64,000 bases of DNA from positions 1 through 64,000 of the forward strand of contig VWPU01012591.1 of assembly GCA_013398955.1 (NCBI GenBank). Reading direction: 5' to 3'. This DNA comes from Callaeas wilsoni (Eukaryota; Chordata; Aves; Passeriformes; Callaeidae). Under the pieces are notes generated by a model that was not told where the DNA came from, made no database searches, and worked only from the letters and a program-made list of their open reading frames with translations. Both the position numbers and the translations under genes were made by a program. Numbering within the stretch: the first letter of the stretch is position 1; each line of letters starts with the position of its first letter. This document shows, in pieces, positions 50,701 through 64,000 of the stretch.

Positions 50701-53700
50701 CGCATTCAGTTCTCCACCCAAAGTATGTGAAAATACTTTGCATTCTCATGATATGAGTGAAACTAAATTTGTTTAGTAGTGAGTATTTGGTGAATTCTAA
50801 ATTGAGAATACAGTGTATTGATGTCAATAGGAAGATTTGAATAAACGCTTTTTAAAGGGTTAATTGCTTTAATAAAAGTTTTCATCCTCCCTTAGTTTTT
50901 TCCTTGGGAAAACACTCACTCAAGTGGTGATAGTTAAGGACCTTCCTGAAGAGCTGAAGAAAGCAGAACCATAAGTGAAATACCTTACAAACCTGAGCAG
51001 ATTAGCATTTTGCTGGTACACTCAGAAATTACAGCATGTAAACTGTCATTAGCACATTTAAGTCAGAAGTAAATAAATATCTTCTTTTTAGTACTGTTTG
51101 TTAAACAGTGAAAGTTCATCTGTTTTCGTAAGCCCCCACAGGACAGATTGCAAGTCAAAGGGGGATGATAGGGGTTGCCATCAACCTCAAGAGACTCTCA
51201 AGTTAAATCTGACACAGCAGCCTAGGCCAAACTGAGCATTCCTGGAACATACAATTGATAACTGTGAGAAAATACAGAAAATTTTCAGTCATGTTGCTGG
51301 GTGGAAGCAAAGTTTAAAGATGCAGATCATAAGAAATGCTTTAGGCTTTCGGTTACTACTTGACCTTACTGCTTCCAGTGCTGCTCACTTCTCCTCTCAG
51401 TCCGGGTCTCTCACAGACCATGCTAGGCTGCACATTTCACCATGCAGCTGGTGATGTCCTTTTCCATGTTTACGGCGTTTAGACTTTCCTGTCGTAACTA
51501 TTTTTCCCAGAGATTCACAGCAGGAGCACCAACTCAGCCTCCTTTAGCCCATATTTCCTGAGTAAGAACACCCATCTCTTAACATGGGAAAAGAAACTAC
51601 CCTTGTGCCTTTAATTCCCTTGTCTCATAAGCCATCATTAACTACACTTCTGCAGCTTCGAGTTTCTCATGTACAGTACTTCTTTAAAAATTCACACTGT
51701 TGTGGGGGGCAACAGTACCACAACATCCCTATTGGAATCTGGCTTCCAGTTCCTTTAAAATAAATAATCACTACATAAATCAGTAATTTTTGCAAGTCAT
51801 ATTTTGTAATTGCCAGTATATCTTCATACTTAAACAGTACCTTTCCTTTCTCTAATATATCTCCATTCACATTCTGCTACATATTTATTTATTTTTTAAA
51901 ATCAAACGTAAATTTCAAGTTTTCAAGCCTTCAAGGGGTTCTATGTAAATGTTAAGACAATTTAAATAAAACATAAAATGAAATACATGTTTAAAAATTA
52001 AAGAAACCTTTCTTATTCTGAATGATTAAATACCCTTAGAGATTTCTGATAGGCAGCACAGACAGTCCAAATGGAATTTTCATGTTTGAACTTTTCTACC
52101 ATCCAAAAATATTATGTTGACTGAATTACCCCACATTACAGGGAGTATAAAATATAAACATTAAATATTGAATGAAACCTCAGGCCTCTCCTTCCTTTAA
52201 AATTAAAAGCTTACATGCATTTTTGTGAGGACAAAAGCCAAATTATTTCACAGAACAACAAATTTTCTTGGCATTATTCTATTTCTTTTCCAAAAGAAAT
52301 ATCATGATTCATGCTAAATGAAAAAAAGGGGAATATAGGAGTGGTATGGGGTCAATATGGACAACAGAAAAAAAATTCTTTCTTTTTGCATTTGCCACAT
52401 TTTACACTTCTATTCACAGCTGAACTATCTTCTACATTAAGCAATTCACCAGTCAACAAGAAAAATTATTCTATCTGTTTGACTGTTTTTTTTTTCCCAA
52501 TAAAAGATAACTCTGTTTCCTAATATTTAGAAAATTCCATACACTATGAGCTTAATCCTAGACCTGTGGAAATCAAAACAGCATTGCTGTCATTTACATC
52601 TGATGTCACATGAAGGTCTTAGCACTGCATTTTCCTCACCCTCTCAAGCTAATGCTACTGGTCATTGATGTAATAAAAAGGTTCTCTTTTGCTTTTTAAA
52701 TAAAAGTAATTCAAAATGATAGAATTATCTTTATGTCTAGTCCTTAAAACTTCAATTTTCTTCCACAGGAAAGGTCTAAGACCAACTGAAATAGTTGAAA
52801 CACACATAGTAATTTTTTGGGTTTTTACTGTGTCTGTTTACATCTTGAGCCTGTAGAACTACAGTTCGGTTTTGTTTCCCTAAAAAAGAAATTTGCTCTT
52901 TTGCTCTTTGCTCTCTGTACTCACTAAAGCACTTCTTATTTGTAAGAATTTATGGTCTGTTTTACAGAGCAATACAGAAAAGCCCAGCACTGGTGAAAAA
53001 ATTCGCTTTCCAAAATTAGCCCCATTTATAACATTTTAACTAGAAATACATTATTAAAAGCATTATTGTGAACTAGCTGTGAAAGACATTCTTTTGTTTC
53101 CTTCCCAAATATTTTGGTCATCTTTCAATGAAAATTATACATTACCATCTATTGAATTAACTTGTTTTCAATTTAAGTATCATTCTCTGGTTCCTTATAC
53201 AGCATTGATATTAATTTGAATAGGAAGGAGTTCTGCTACTTGGTTCTGTATTTCTACTTTTCAGTTGTTCAGAATACATCTAAATAACACTTAAACCTAA
53301 TGGTTCAATATTTTTAATCTTTTATCGATGTGAGTATCAATATATCAAGCTCCAGAATACTTTTTCTTTCACTTTTAAAACCTCTTATTTTCTGAGACCC
53401 CATCCAACTCTAAAGCTTTTTGAAAGCTGTTATCTTTAAAAAGTGAAATTGTTTGCTTTCCCTTCCGTCATTATATTTCCTTAGGTAAAGCATATGTACT
53501 AAGTATGCCCATTCAGGTAGAAAAATGTATTTTCTGTTCCATTTAGATGCTGGTTACACTTTCACTAATTTTATATGCAGCCAACTTTCCTTTACACTAC
53601 TTTTCAGATCACTATGTTGGCTAACTTCATAAATGAACAGGTATTCCTATGCACCTCTGCTCACTGTTTGTTCTTTGCAAGTTATCAAAATTGTTAGAAA

Positions 53701-55074
53701 AATATCACTTCCAAAAAGGTAATAAGTTAAATGAATTCGTAGAATCTTTCTTTTATTTATCCTTCCCTCTTTTAAAATATGCTAGAAGTCCTGCTTGCTG
53801 AGGGTGATTGACAACCAGCTTTGAAATCTTAGGAGGGTCTTGGTGACAAGGAAATGCCTTTTATCATCTCTTCGAAAATTCTCCCAAATTCGGCTCTCTC
53901 ACCAGCATTTATGGATGCTTAAGGGAAATTCAGAGCTTAACAGCTAAAAGCTTTGAAAACTCACCCCACTGTAAACCATCCCAGGCCCCTGAGAACCCCC
54001 ATTTCTCACCAGTGTGTGCACAGTAGCATCCCCCTCATATCTCTATAGTAGCAGCAGGATGTGGGCTTAGGAAATATCTTCCTGTCATTGCTGTACTTCT
54101 TTTGAGTACAGTTATCACCTTAAATTAAAGCTCAAATTCCAGTACAGTTTCGTTCTACTACAGCTGTGGTATTAAGCACAGGAGTTGAGCATCAACAAAG
54201 TGCTGAAAAGGTGAAAAAGATCCCATAGAGGTCTAAAATCAATTCCCAGTGAAGTATTGTAACACACAGCTAATACTCCTGTAATGTTCCTGCTCTCACT
54301 CTGTTTGGTCTCAAATGAGGAAACAAAGCATGATTAGAAAGCAAGATTAATGTGCTGTGTGGATCATTTTCTTGAGCATTTTAAAGTTTTTGCAGCTCAT
54401 TTCAGGCACATTTGGTTTTATATTTGACAAAAATAAGAAAATAGTAAGTTTTCTAAGTGATACAAAAAGCTCTTAATTCAATTACTGATATAAGCAAGAT
54501 CCAGTCAGCAGTATATACAATACTTACAGTACTTAACTATCAGAATTCCATAATTCTTTTTTCCATACTTTTATTTTAAGTAAAATAAAATGACTCCTTT
54601 TATTGAGAACTCCTTCTGCAACTTAAAATGCAGTAACTTAATGGTTTCTTAAAAATACCTTTATCCTGGTAGCTGCCTTTTGCAATTTAAAATAAAAGAA
54701 AAAAAAGGAAGTGTAAAGTTTCCCAACATTTTAGCTTTCTATTCTTTACTTAACCCTAACTGGTGAAAATGAACCATAAAAGATACTTTCCATCAAAAAT
54801 TGCTTTCAGAATAGGAACACAAAGCTTGATTCCTTTGCCTTGTTTTCACAGCAATTTTGAGTGCAAAGGATGCTCTGTTGGAGTGAGTCACTAATAAAGC
54901 AGCACAACAAGGATTATGCGTGAACCATTTCAGTAGGGCACGAGTTAAATTTTCTGCCCATCTACTTCAGCGAGCTACATGAGCACAATTTGGTTATGTT
55001 GCAGCTGTTTATATATATATGTTAAATATTTATTATGGTGGATAATAGTAGTACTATAATAGTAGAAGTTAACA

Positions 55075-55235
55075 TGTTTGGCATTTTACAGATGGAGAAC
55101 TGAAGTACAGGGTAAAAAACAGATAACAAAGATTGCTGTGAATCTAGCACAGAAGTGCTCCTCCTCACAGAAAGCTTTCAGAGCAGTGTGGAGAAAAACT
55201 GAAACCAAGTATTTTACAGCTAGTACTCTAGCCAT
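55075..55235 (+). repeat. MIR-type SINE fragment
   Basis: The core GCATTTTACAGATGGAGAAC followed by TGAAGTACAGGG is a clear match to MIR 'cattttacagatgaggaaactgaggcacag', and a 'gctagtactctagcca' end lies about 140 bases further on. It is old and diverged. Confidence 0.7.
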
Positions 55236-57551
55236 TTCTTCTGTTGGTTTTTGAGGGTTTGGTTTTGTTTGTTTGTTTTTTAATTTTTATTTATTTATAC
55301 TTCAAGCTTTTAAATTAGTATTAATCTAAAATTCACTTGAAATGAATACCACCAACAACATGAAAAACTCCCATATATATGCCCCCGCAGAATTTTCCAA
55401 TATCATCAGCTTTGCAGTGGAAGAGAAGGAACAGAAAAAATAAAATATAGGGGCAGGAAAAAAACCACAAGGAATGAGGAAAAAAAAGGCAAAAGCAGAA
55501 AGTAGTGCAATGATTCAGGAAAAAATAGTGGTTTGTTGTCAAACGAACAAAGAAGAGAAATAAAGAGAGAGAAGTTTAGTAGTTCTGTATAGAAAATGAG
55601 AAGAAGTGCAAAGAGAGAAATAAAGAACAGACAAGATGCAAGCAGGAATGAAAAATTACAAACAGGTAAAATAACAAAGCAAAAATGACAGGGGAAGAAA
55701 GGTGGAGGAATGGGAAAATAACATATGACATGCAAAAAAGTAGTTCAGATCTGAGAAAAAAGCAATGTCAACAGAGCAAAGAGATAAAAGAGAAATCATT
55801 GATGTCTGATGGGTGGGAATATCCATATTTGTAGGTGAAAATCTGCACAACCTAAAGAACACAGCTAGTTAAATTCCAGGAGAGGCAAGACATTTCCCAC
55901 GATAAGCATTTATTTTTACATTTATATTTAAGATTTATTGTTATTTTTCCTTTAGGTGAGAAGACAGTGGTAATTATTTATTCAGATCCTGCTGTTCCAA
56001 AGGACTTTGATTTCTCTCATCTATTCAGGCACTTTCTCTCCTTGACACACTGGCTCAGTGACTTGCTCTAGTAGAATGGACTGCCTTTCCTGCAGTATAT
56101 TAAAGTATTTGTGTAAAAAGCATTCTAGAAAAATCAGATTTGTTTTGTTTTGAAACAACTTTACCAAATAAAAAGCAGCTAAAACCCAGGAAAAAAATCT
56201 ATTATCCTCTCAGTTTGCAGGCGCACCTAACAGGTCAACAATAGAAGAAAATTATCTATGTATGGTCAAGAGCTCCTCTAAAACCTTTTAGATATTAGTG
56301 TCTGTAGAAAGTATGCTTAGGAATGGTTCTCGTATCTTTTACAGAGCCAGCTCTCCAGAAAAAGAAAGGCAAAATAGACACTGTGAAATTACAGGAAATG
56401 GATATGCTTCGAAACCAAGGTATCTTTCCTTCACACACCCAGTAAGAGGGCTAAGAATTCACAGAAAAGGCACAGATTAAGCAGCAGGGAGCATGTCAGT
56501 CTGTTCCGCTCACTCCAGCAAGGCCTCAAACAAGTTTCTCCAGGCATAAAGAAACACAATTATTCAAAACTAAATTTCTTGCACTTCTTTGCGGCGCTTC
56601 TGAGACCTCCCACTGTCACAGATGAGCTGCTTTACTAGGCTTACATGTAATATACGATGTAGGTGTTGCTATGTTTCCATAGCTGTCATACAATTCACAA
56701 GATAGGTAATTTTCTGCATTTTGACAAGACTAAATGAATATGAGTCTGGCTGGTAAAGATATTTTCATTCAGCCACAGCACCAGCCAAAAGAGCTAAGCA
56801 AGAGCTTATGAGGATGAGAAAACAGTGACCAAGCTGCATAAGGGCTCCTAAGACTTACAGTGATGCTTCAGCCCACAGCAAACAGCAGGAGAGGAACTGG
56901 CCTTCCATGTCATCCACCCAAACAAACAACAGCACTGAACTATCAAGGATCAGTCATTCTCAACACACTGAACTTCCCAAAACACTATCTGGAAAACCAT
57001 GTTGTCATTGTCTTATATTCACAATAATAAACCAGCCATTGGGACAGAGTGAAAATATGCCTATCCATCAAAAATTTTTTTTCCATAGACCTTTCTTACA
57101 CTAGTAAAAATTTATATACCTAATTTGAAATTACTGTTTGATGCTGCTTGCTGAATAAGAGACTTAAAGGTGGTGCACAGCAGTTAATTAGTAATCAAAG
57201 TCTGACAGCTACAGCTGCAAAATGTTTGTATGATAATTTCAAAATTGAAAATGATTTATTTCGCTCTACATGAAATTAGTGTATGCTCATTAGAAAGTCA
57301 GCGATTATCCTGAAAAGTACTATGGGAACATTTCAGTAGCTGTGCTACAGCAGCAGAAAGTATACAACACATCTCCAGGCCAATTACCATCACACCCTTC
57401 CTCGTAATTTGGTGTTACTGAAGTTTTTAGATCTTAGCATTACAGTTGAAAACATATTCAGCAGAATGATGTTTAACATGGTTTACAGTCAGAACTTTGC
57501 TGCATCCTGCTTTAAATGCGTATGACCGACCAGTGTAGCACTTCCATTGTT

Positions 57552-57670
57552 AGAAACAAACAGACAAACAAAACCATCAACCAGCCCAAAAAAACACAAA
57601 AAAACCCAAACCCCACCACTAGCAATACTAAAAAAACAACCCTGAACCTAATCCCAAAGAAACAAATACA
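57552..57670. repeat. A/C-rich low-complexity patch
   Basis: About 120 bases of the plus strand are almost free of G and T (AAACAAACAGACAAACAAAA and so on). It is similar in style to shorter A/C-rich patches at 58050-58080 and 63000-63040. The open frames across it on both strands are composition artefacts. Confidence 0.75.
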
Positions 57671-57800
57671 AGGAGCAAAAGAGAGCCAAAATACTTTGCT
57701 AACTGGTGACATTCTACTGTAGTATCATTGAAATTTTTATTTCAACAAAATGAACACATCAAGACATATTTTTAGGTTAAAAGCATCCTAAAAATAGTTT

Positions 57801-57843
57801 ACACACACACATATGTAAACACATATATATACATACACACACT
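57801..57843. repeat. CA/TA-rich simple repeat
   Basis: Interrupted ACAC and ATAT runs in the SYT14 intron. Confidence 0.9.
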
Positions 57844-60800
57844 CCTCCGATGGCCATGTACCAGTAACAGGAACCATTTAAGGTTTATGAAATATTAAAT
57901 ATAATTAAGATTACAGTGAGGAAGTAATGTGCATTACAAAATGCTGATGTTAGACAGCAAATATTGACCTTTAAAATTTAACAAGTGAAAGAGCCTTAAT
58001 TTGCTTGTTATTCAAACTTTAACAATAAGTATGATAGCTTAGATAGCAAAAAAAAAACCCAACCCAAACCACAACCCCACAGCATTTGCCATCACTTCGC
58101 ATTAACATTTTGACCAGTCAACAATTCAGCAGTGATGAAATGTGCAGTTTGATTCAAAGTAAGACAAGGCTATTTAAATAAATCAAAATAAGAAATGGTT
58201 ATTGAAACATTAGAATTTTGATAAGCGATCACAGCTGCACTAGAATTAGTTTCTATAGCAACAGAGGTAATAATGTGGAGAATTGCACTGCAATACAAGA
58301 TGGATTCCTTACAAACACTGATGTTCAAATAGAAAACTTTAAAATTATTCATTGTATTAAATATTTTTATTAAAATGGTTACTCAAATATCCTATATCTT
58401 GTACTTCATACGTTGCTCTATTTTTGTTCTCTGGTAATTAATTCTAGTCCATCCATTCAAGTTTGCACACTTTTCTCCATTGCTTACCTTCCTATTTTAA
58501 AATTAATTAAAGTGACTTATTCTGAAAAATACTGGATCTTTAACCTCAAATGAATCTGCATTTTCAACTTGTTTGTTATCCCTACATAGAAGCACACATT
58601 ACATTTATTTTTCCAGCAGTGCCCTTGTGAGACAGGAGAGAATGCTTTGCACATGCTATTCATAAGAAGCTGCATCACAGCCATAAGAATTAACATCACT
58701 ATGGAACTTCAGAAACTTACAGTCATATGAGACTTGCAGGAGCTTTTATCAGTGTGCATTCTCATGTCCTAAGCATGATTAAGAAACCATTGCAAATCTA
58801 TTAGTATTCATGGACTGAATACCCATAAAATGGTAAGATAAAAGCCTTTCATCTGAGCACATCTTTAGATTTCAAGTGTTGCTCATTCCTAACACCAAGA
58901 ATTATTGTTTCATTGCATCATCCCTGATTCCGGCTATTTTTGGCAACTAATTAAAAGCATATGCCTGAACCTTTTATGTATTTTGCCCTTATAATGAGAC
59001 CTATTACTCTGGCTTATTCTATCCTTTTGAGTTCCAAAGTATCTTTCGAGTTACCATGGATACAAGTGATATGCCTTCTCCCACAACTGCTTTGTGTGCC
59101 TTATCGAACACCAGAAAACTGGCACAGTAGGAATCTGAGCCATCTATACAGGATGAATATCTAAACCCTTCAAGTGTTTGTTTTCCTCTTCCTTCCCCCC
59201 CCAAAAAAAACAAAATCAAGTATACCATATACTACCATTTGTAATGAAATAAACAAGCGGGTTCTTTTCCATCTGAAACCCAGTACTTTCGCTCAAAAAC
59301 AAAATGAAGAAAGGTACAGACATTAATTTAATCTGACCAACACTGAAACAGTGTTGAAATGAAAATGGGAGTATGCAGAATCATTCTGAGTCTGCTGTTT
59401 ATTTTGAGTTGACAGAGTTTAAGTGTTTCTACATCAATACATCCATAGAAGATGTAAAACACAGTAAATCTCGATAAGCATTTCTGAAAGGATTTGCAGA
59501 AACATTGCATGCAACTCTGAGATTATGCATAAACTAGAGTAAATAGAACTCCCCTAAACTCCCTCTTTATATCAATTTCTTATGGACATTTTCAAATGCA
59601 GATTGCTTTGCAACAAGCTGGGAATAATTTGTACTAATTCAGTGTAGAAGAGGGCAGTTAAACAGATTTTTCCCATTATGTTTTTGTATTCTGACCTCTT
59701 CTTAAAAACAAAAGACTCTCACTGAGACAGCAAAATTTACACAGTATTCAAAAACCAAGTGCTGATAGCATAATCTGAATTTATGTGTGAAAAGTAAAGG
59801 GGAATAACCAGAAGGAAAAACAAATTATTGCAATACGAACTTGATAGAGACTCAGAACTGTCTCCCAACTTTCAATGCATTAAATCATTGGAAAGACATC
59901 AACTGCATCAATGAGTGTCACAATGGCAACTAAGAGCAAGAAAGACAGTGAAGAATGAGTGGACAAATGCCTCTTGTCTCTTTTCCTCAGTTATCTAAAG
60001 TTCTCTAAGTATTACAACAAAACACTCAACAAAAATATATTTGGCTTCTTCACATCCACAGGCTCAAACCTGCTTTAAAATACAGAGATTTTGAAGTATA
60101 TAATATCTGAGCCAGAGACATTGATGCATAAACCTCAGACTCTTACCCTTGCTTGTATTATGAAATAATTGTATCATTCTGCAAGTTTTCCACATGCATA
60201 TATGAAGTAAAGAAATGTTAAATATTTTCATTTTTCTAACAGTGTCAATGTAGCCTAGACTTCTCATTACCCGGATTTTTTTCAACTTCTAAATTTAACT
60301 TCTAATTGTCTCAAACTTCCCTTTTGGGGACAAAAAAATCCACATAATGTTTTTACTGTGAACTTTCAACTAGAATGAAATTTCACTTCTTTTTTTTGTC
60401 CCCTGAAAATTTCTTTTAAAAGTAACTGAAAGCTAGAGAACAAGGAAAAGGAACTCAAAATTGACTCCTACATTGTGGCACTTACACTAAGTCATCTGTA
60501 CTACCAAAATATTATAGCTCTGCAGTTTTATGTCAGAACCACTTACAAAAAAATGAGCATCTGGAAGAGTGGAGACATTTACAGAATGGCTCCATACTCA
60601 GACCATTACATTCACTGTTACACATGCTATTATTTCTCCTCTGTATAATATTCTCCTGGATCATCTTCACTGTGCACAAAAACACGCAAGAGATTCCCCC
60701 AGTCCTCTCTGAGAAGAATTAAGGTGCAAAGTAGTCTTTTTTTAAGAAATAACTACCATTGTCACCATCCCTCTAAAGTTCTTCCTTTTCAAAATATTGA

Positions 60801-63734
60801 AGTTCTCTGGAAATTGCCACCGTAGTTCCCTTGACCTCTGTGGCCAACAGATTGCCTTTAACACTTATGACAACTACTGTTGCTATTTCAAAAGATTTCC
60901 TTCTTCTAAAGTGCCTTCTCTTTATAGGAAAGAAATGGCGCCAGGACAAGCAGATGATTGAGAGCAGTGGTTCTTATTGCCAGTGAAAGGAATTTTGCTC
61001 TGAAAACAGACAAGATAACTATTATCAAATAGCAGGATGATGAGTTTCTCTGAAGGAGAGCATTAGATGCTCGTCTCTTAACAGATTAACTTCTCCTCAG
61101 TTAAGAGGGAAAATGACCATCAACACAAAGCATTTTTTCAAATTTTACCAGTACTACCCAAGAATTATCTGCTGGCCAAATTTGTGTGGATATACAATCA
61201 ATGAACCAAGAGTTGAGAGGAAAAGAAAAAAAAAATATCAGAGCAGTATAATCAACTTCACAATCAAGAATAGCTTTTAAGTCATACATTTACTTGCAAA
61301 AATTTCATGGGATTATTGCTATATTAAGATGTAAGTAAATGAACATTGCAAAGTCCAAGGAAAAGACATCATTATTCTCTCTCATTCTTATAACCTAAAA
61401 ATTGTTCCATTCTGGCATTATGTACAGCATTTAACAAAGCCAAATACAAAAGATTCCAAGCAAAATAATTTTGAGAAGGTGGGTACAAACTAATGCAAAA
61501 TTAGACTAGTTTTCTGGTTTGTATCCATTAGATGTTGAAAATAAGTGCAATAGTACTTTTTCGATTTTCATTCAACTTATCAAATTGCCACAAATGCTAC
61601 AGATGCAACGGAAACACTTGGAAATACAATAAATCTTTATAAAATGTAAGATAGATAGCACTACTTTTCACTCCAGAGGACTGGGTTTTTTTCTCTTAAA
61701 ATTCACAGGAACTTGGGAAAAATTCTGAAAAGATACTATCTGTTTTTTAATCTTGCTAGGACAGAGCTGAGGATTTAAAAACAAAGTTTCAGAAGTCATT
61801 ATTTCTACTACCAAACTACTGACTGCTAAATCACAGGGATAACCAAACAACTGATCAGTTATAACCATGAAAGCCACAGAAAGTTTGAGCAAAATCAAGT
61901 AAGATTCCAAATCATATCTTCCTTGAAGATATGAAGAAATTAGCCTGATCCCTAGAGTAAGTCTCAACCAATTTAAACCAGAACAGATACAATCCCTCTT
62001 TTTTTTGCCAAAAGTTGCGGAGTTGGTCCTGGCCTTTTGGTTCCGAGTGTGTTTGCTGGTACAGATCTCAATGCTTTGCAGCATCGTGTCACCTGTTCAA
62101 GTCACACACATCAGCTGTATTTGTTCGGGCTGAGCAGTTTCAAAGGAAAGAAAATCACACCTGAAGTCAGCCTCTTGAAGACATGAACCTTTTGTAGTTT
62201 CATTCTCCAAGATTTGGATTTTTCAGATACACATGCTCTTATCAGCTCTATTTTTAACCTGCCGCTCATATAGGATACTTAAAATTCTGAACATGTTTAC
62301 ATTATCCATCCAGCAGGCTAATGGAACTGCATACCAGACAGTCATGCATAATTCAAATCAATATCCTCAGGCTTGCAACTCTAAGTCAAAGCTGCCTTTA
62401 AATAAGCTGGGTGTGACTTTAACATGAATAAAATGTATCTAATTTTTAACCTTTATCTGACAAATTGATATATTTGCAAAGGAATGTAATAAAACTTCTT
62501 TAAAAATTAAAACAATTAGGAAATCATGAAAATCGAAAATCTTTTACAAAATACTTTTAAGAACAAGATTTAGAATGGTTCAACAAGACTGAAACTAAAG
62601 GTCAAAATGGAGAGCTGGGTCATTTGTATTTTTTTTTCCAAGCAAATTGTACAGATATATACACAAAAACACATGCTGCTGAATTATTAAGTGATGAGAA
62701 GGTGAATGCAGCAGGATTTCCTATTTACAAATTTAAAGATCAAGCTTTAATTGAATTGAGCCTAGGTGAGCACACAGAAAATCTTATACCCAGTTAAGCA
62801 TGTCTGCTAGCTTCTCTCAAAGGACCAGAATCAGAATTTCCATAATAAAATAATTTTCCCTATGAGTTTTCTTATGTGCTTTCCTGAGACCATGATTCCT
62901 TCATAGCAGATAACCTTCAGCTGCACTGAAAGGACCAGAAGCATGGCAATGACATTAGCTAAGGATCTATTTGCAGCTTGTAAATACAGAATCAATCCCA
63001 CCCCCAAAAAACCCAAACCCAAAAGCTCACCACAAACCAAAAACATTACTTCAAATTGTATAATGTGTCATGCTTACCCCTTTCTCCAAGGAAAAAATTC
63101 CAATAATTCCTAAACGTTAGGATAACTTTATAAGACAAAAGTATTCCAAGAAGCAAATAAGAACTTATTTTTCAAGAAAACAAATTACAGATCTTTGCCT
63201 CCACAGAAGTTAGACACAATTTCATATTGTTTACTCAGATACAATATAGTCTCAAATAATATACTCAAAGTAGCTATGAAAATAGTTATCCTAACAATAA
63301 AATACATTTTATCAGATTAAAATGGTAACATTGTTCAACCTGTGTAAGGACAAAATATTCATTAAACCATTCCAAGAGAATACTTACAATATAGTTATAG
63401 CATGTCTATGACATTGATACATATGCATAAGGAAAATAATCTACATTAGGTAACAAAACAGGAAAAGCGTTCAGTTACAAAAAAAGCCCTGTTGTTCTTC
63501 TTTTACCAAGAAGGTTAAAAGGTAATGGGATCAGAATATAAACAAACAGTCCTAATGCTAACATGTCCTTAACCTACAGGGAAAAGGCACAACTGGGAGG
63601 CGAACTTTGGTTTCAGACTAGAGTTAAAAATCTTTTGATTTGAACCTTTAAAGGTAAGAAGAATGCTCCATTTACCCACAGCTGCTATGGAGGAAGAATA
63701 GGTGAGACAGTCTTTTGTAATATTCTTATGTAAA

Positions 63735-63869
63735 GTTTAAGATCAGGTTGGACGGGGCCTTGGGCAACCTGATCTAGTGGGTGGAATCTTTGCCCAAGAC
63801 AGGGGTTTGGAATCAGATGATCTGTAAGGGCCCTTCCAACTCAAAACATTCTATGATTCCATTCTATGA
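63735..63869 (+). mobile_element. CR1 LINE 3'-end fragment
   Basis: The stretch reads in the sense direction of the avian CR1 3' end: GATCAGGTTGGACGGGGCCT, then GGGCAACCTGATCTAGTGG, then GATGATCTGTAAGGGCCCTT, CCAACTCAAAACATTCTATG and the ATTCTATGA terminal repeat. It is 5'-truncated, about 135 bp, and opposite in orientation to the copy near 45.9 kb. Confidence 0.95.
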
Positions 63870-64000
63870 AAGCTGTTCTAGTTTTTAGTTCTCATATTTA
63901 CCTAAACTGCTCCATTGCACTAATCAAGCAGCATGACTGTTCTCAGGAGGTAAGTAGAGTACTGGGTAAAATTCTTTTTTCCAGTGTACCGAATAATGTC

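Larger units (their letters stand above)
47738..64000 (-). other. SYT14: SYT14 intron running past the right edge
   Basis: No upstream SYT14 coding sequence (transmembrane segment or first half of the linker) was found on the minus strand up to the window end, and the human gene has large introns here, so the stretch is read as intron. It holds a MIR fragment near 55.1 kb, an A/C-rich patch near 57.6 kb, a CA/TA repeat near 57.8 kb and a CR1 end near 63.8 kb. No other gene was recognised. Confidence 0.65.

Noticed and set aside
55333..55862. Phe/Leu-rich minus-strand open frames resembling a membrane protein
   Set aside because: They are translations of a purine-rich plus-strand stretch (A/G-rich), overlap each other in different frames and show no family motif.

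Overview
The window is vertebrate nuclear DNA and almost certainly avian. It has widely spaced short exons with canonical splice sites, AT-rich introns and intergenic sequence, several decayed MIR-type SINE fragments, and two CR1 LINE 3' ends of the bird type (minus strand near 45.9 kb, plus strand near 63.8 kb). I see no prokaryotic operon, CRISPR array, phage or viral gene.

The one gene that can be named with confidence is SYT14 (synaptotagmin-14), on the minus strand. Its last four coding exons are present, in transcript order: 47737-47469 (end of the disordered linker), 45390-44941 (whole C2A domain), 31310-31121 (C2A-C2B linker and start of C2B) and 26867-26554 (rest of C2B and the stop). 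Frames and splice sites join across all three introns (2,078, 13,630 and 4,253 bp) and give about 406 residues. The N-terminal part (transmembrane segment and first linker half) was not found and should lie beyond the right edge, so 47738-64000 is read as intron. Both C2 domains lack the acidic calcium-binding residues of classical synaptotagmins, as is known for this family.

The left edge (1 to about 780) is a CpG island with GT and GA microsatellites. In human, SERTAD4 lies directly downstream of SYT14 in the same orientation and has a divergent antisense RNA. The island therefore sits where the SERTAD4 promoter and non-coding first exon would be, with SERTAD4 reading left out of the window. 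This is inferred from gene order; no SERTAD4 coding sequence is visible.

From about 0.8 to 26.5 kb is intergenic sequence plus the SYT14 3'UTR, whose end could not be fixed (candidate poly(A) signals at 24828-24823 and 17262-17257, minus strand). The most unusual local structure is in the short intron between the linker and C2A exons: a roughly 200-bp quasi-palindrome with a near-perfect outer stem, directly followed by a 26-bp tandem repeat and then a pair of 19-bp direct repeats. A perfect 36-bp palindrome lies in the large intron. I found no convincing new multi-gene system here.
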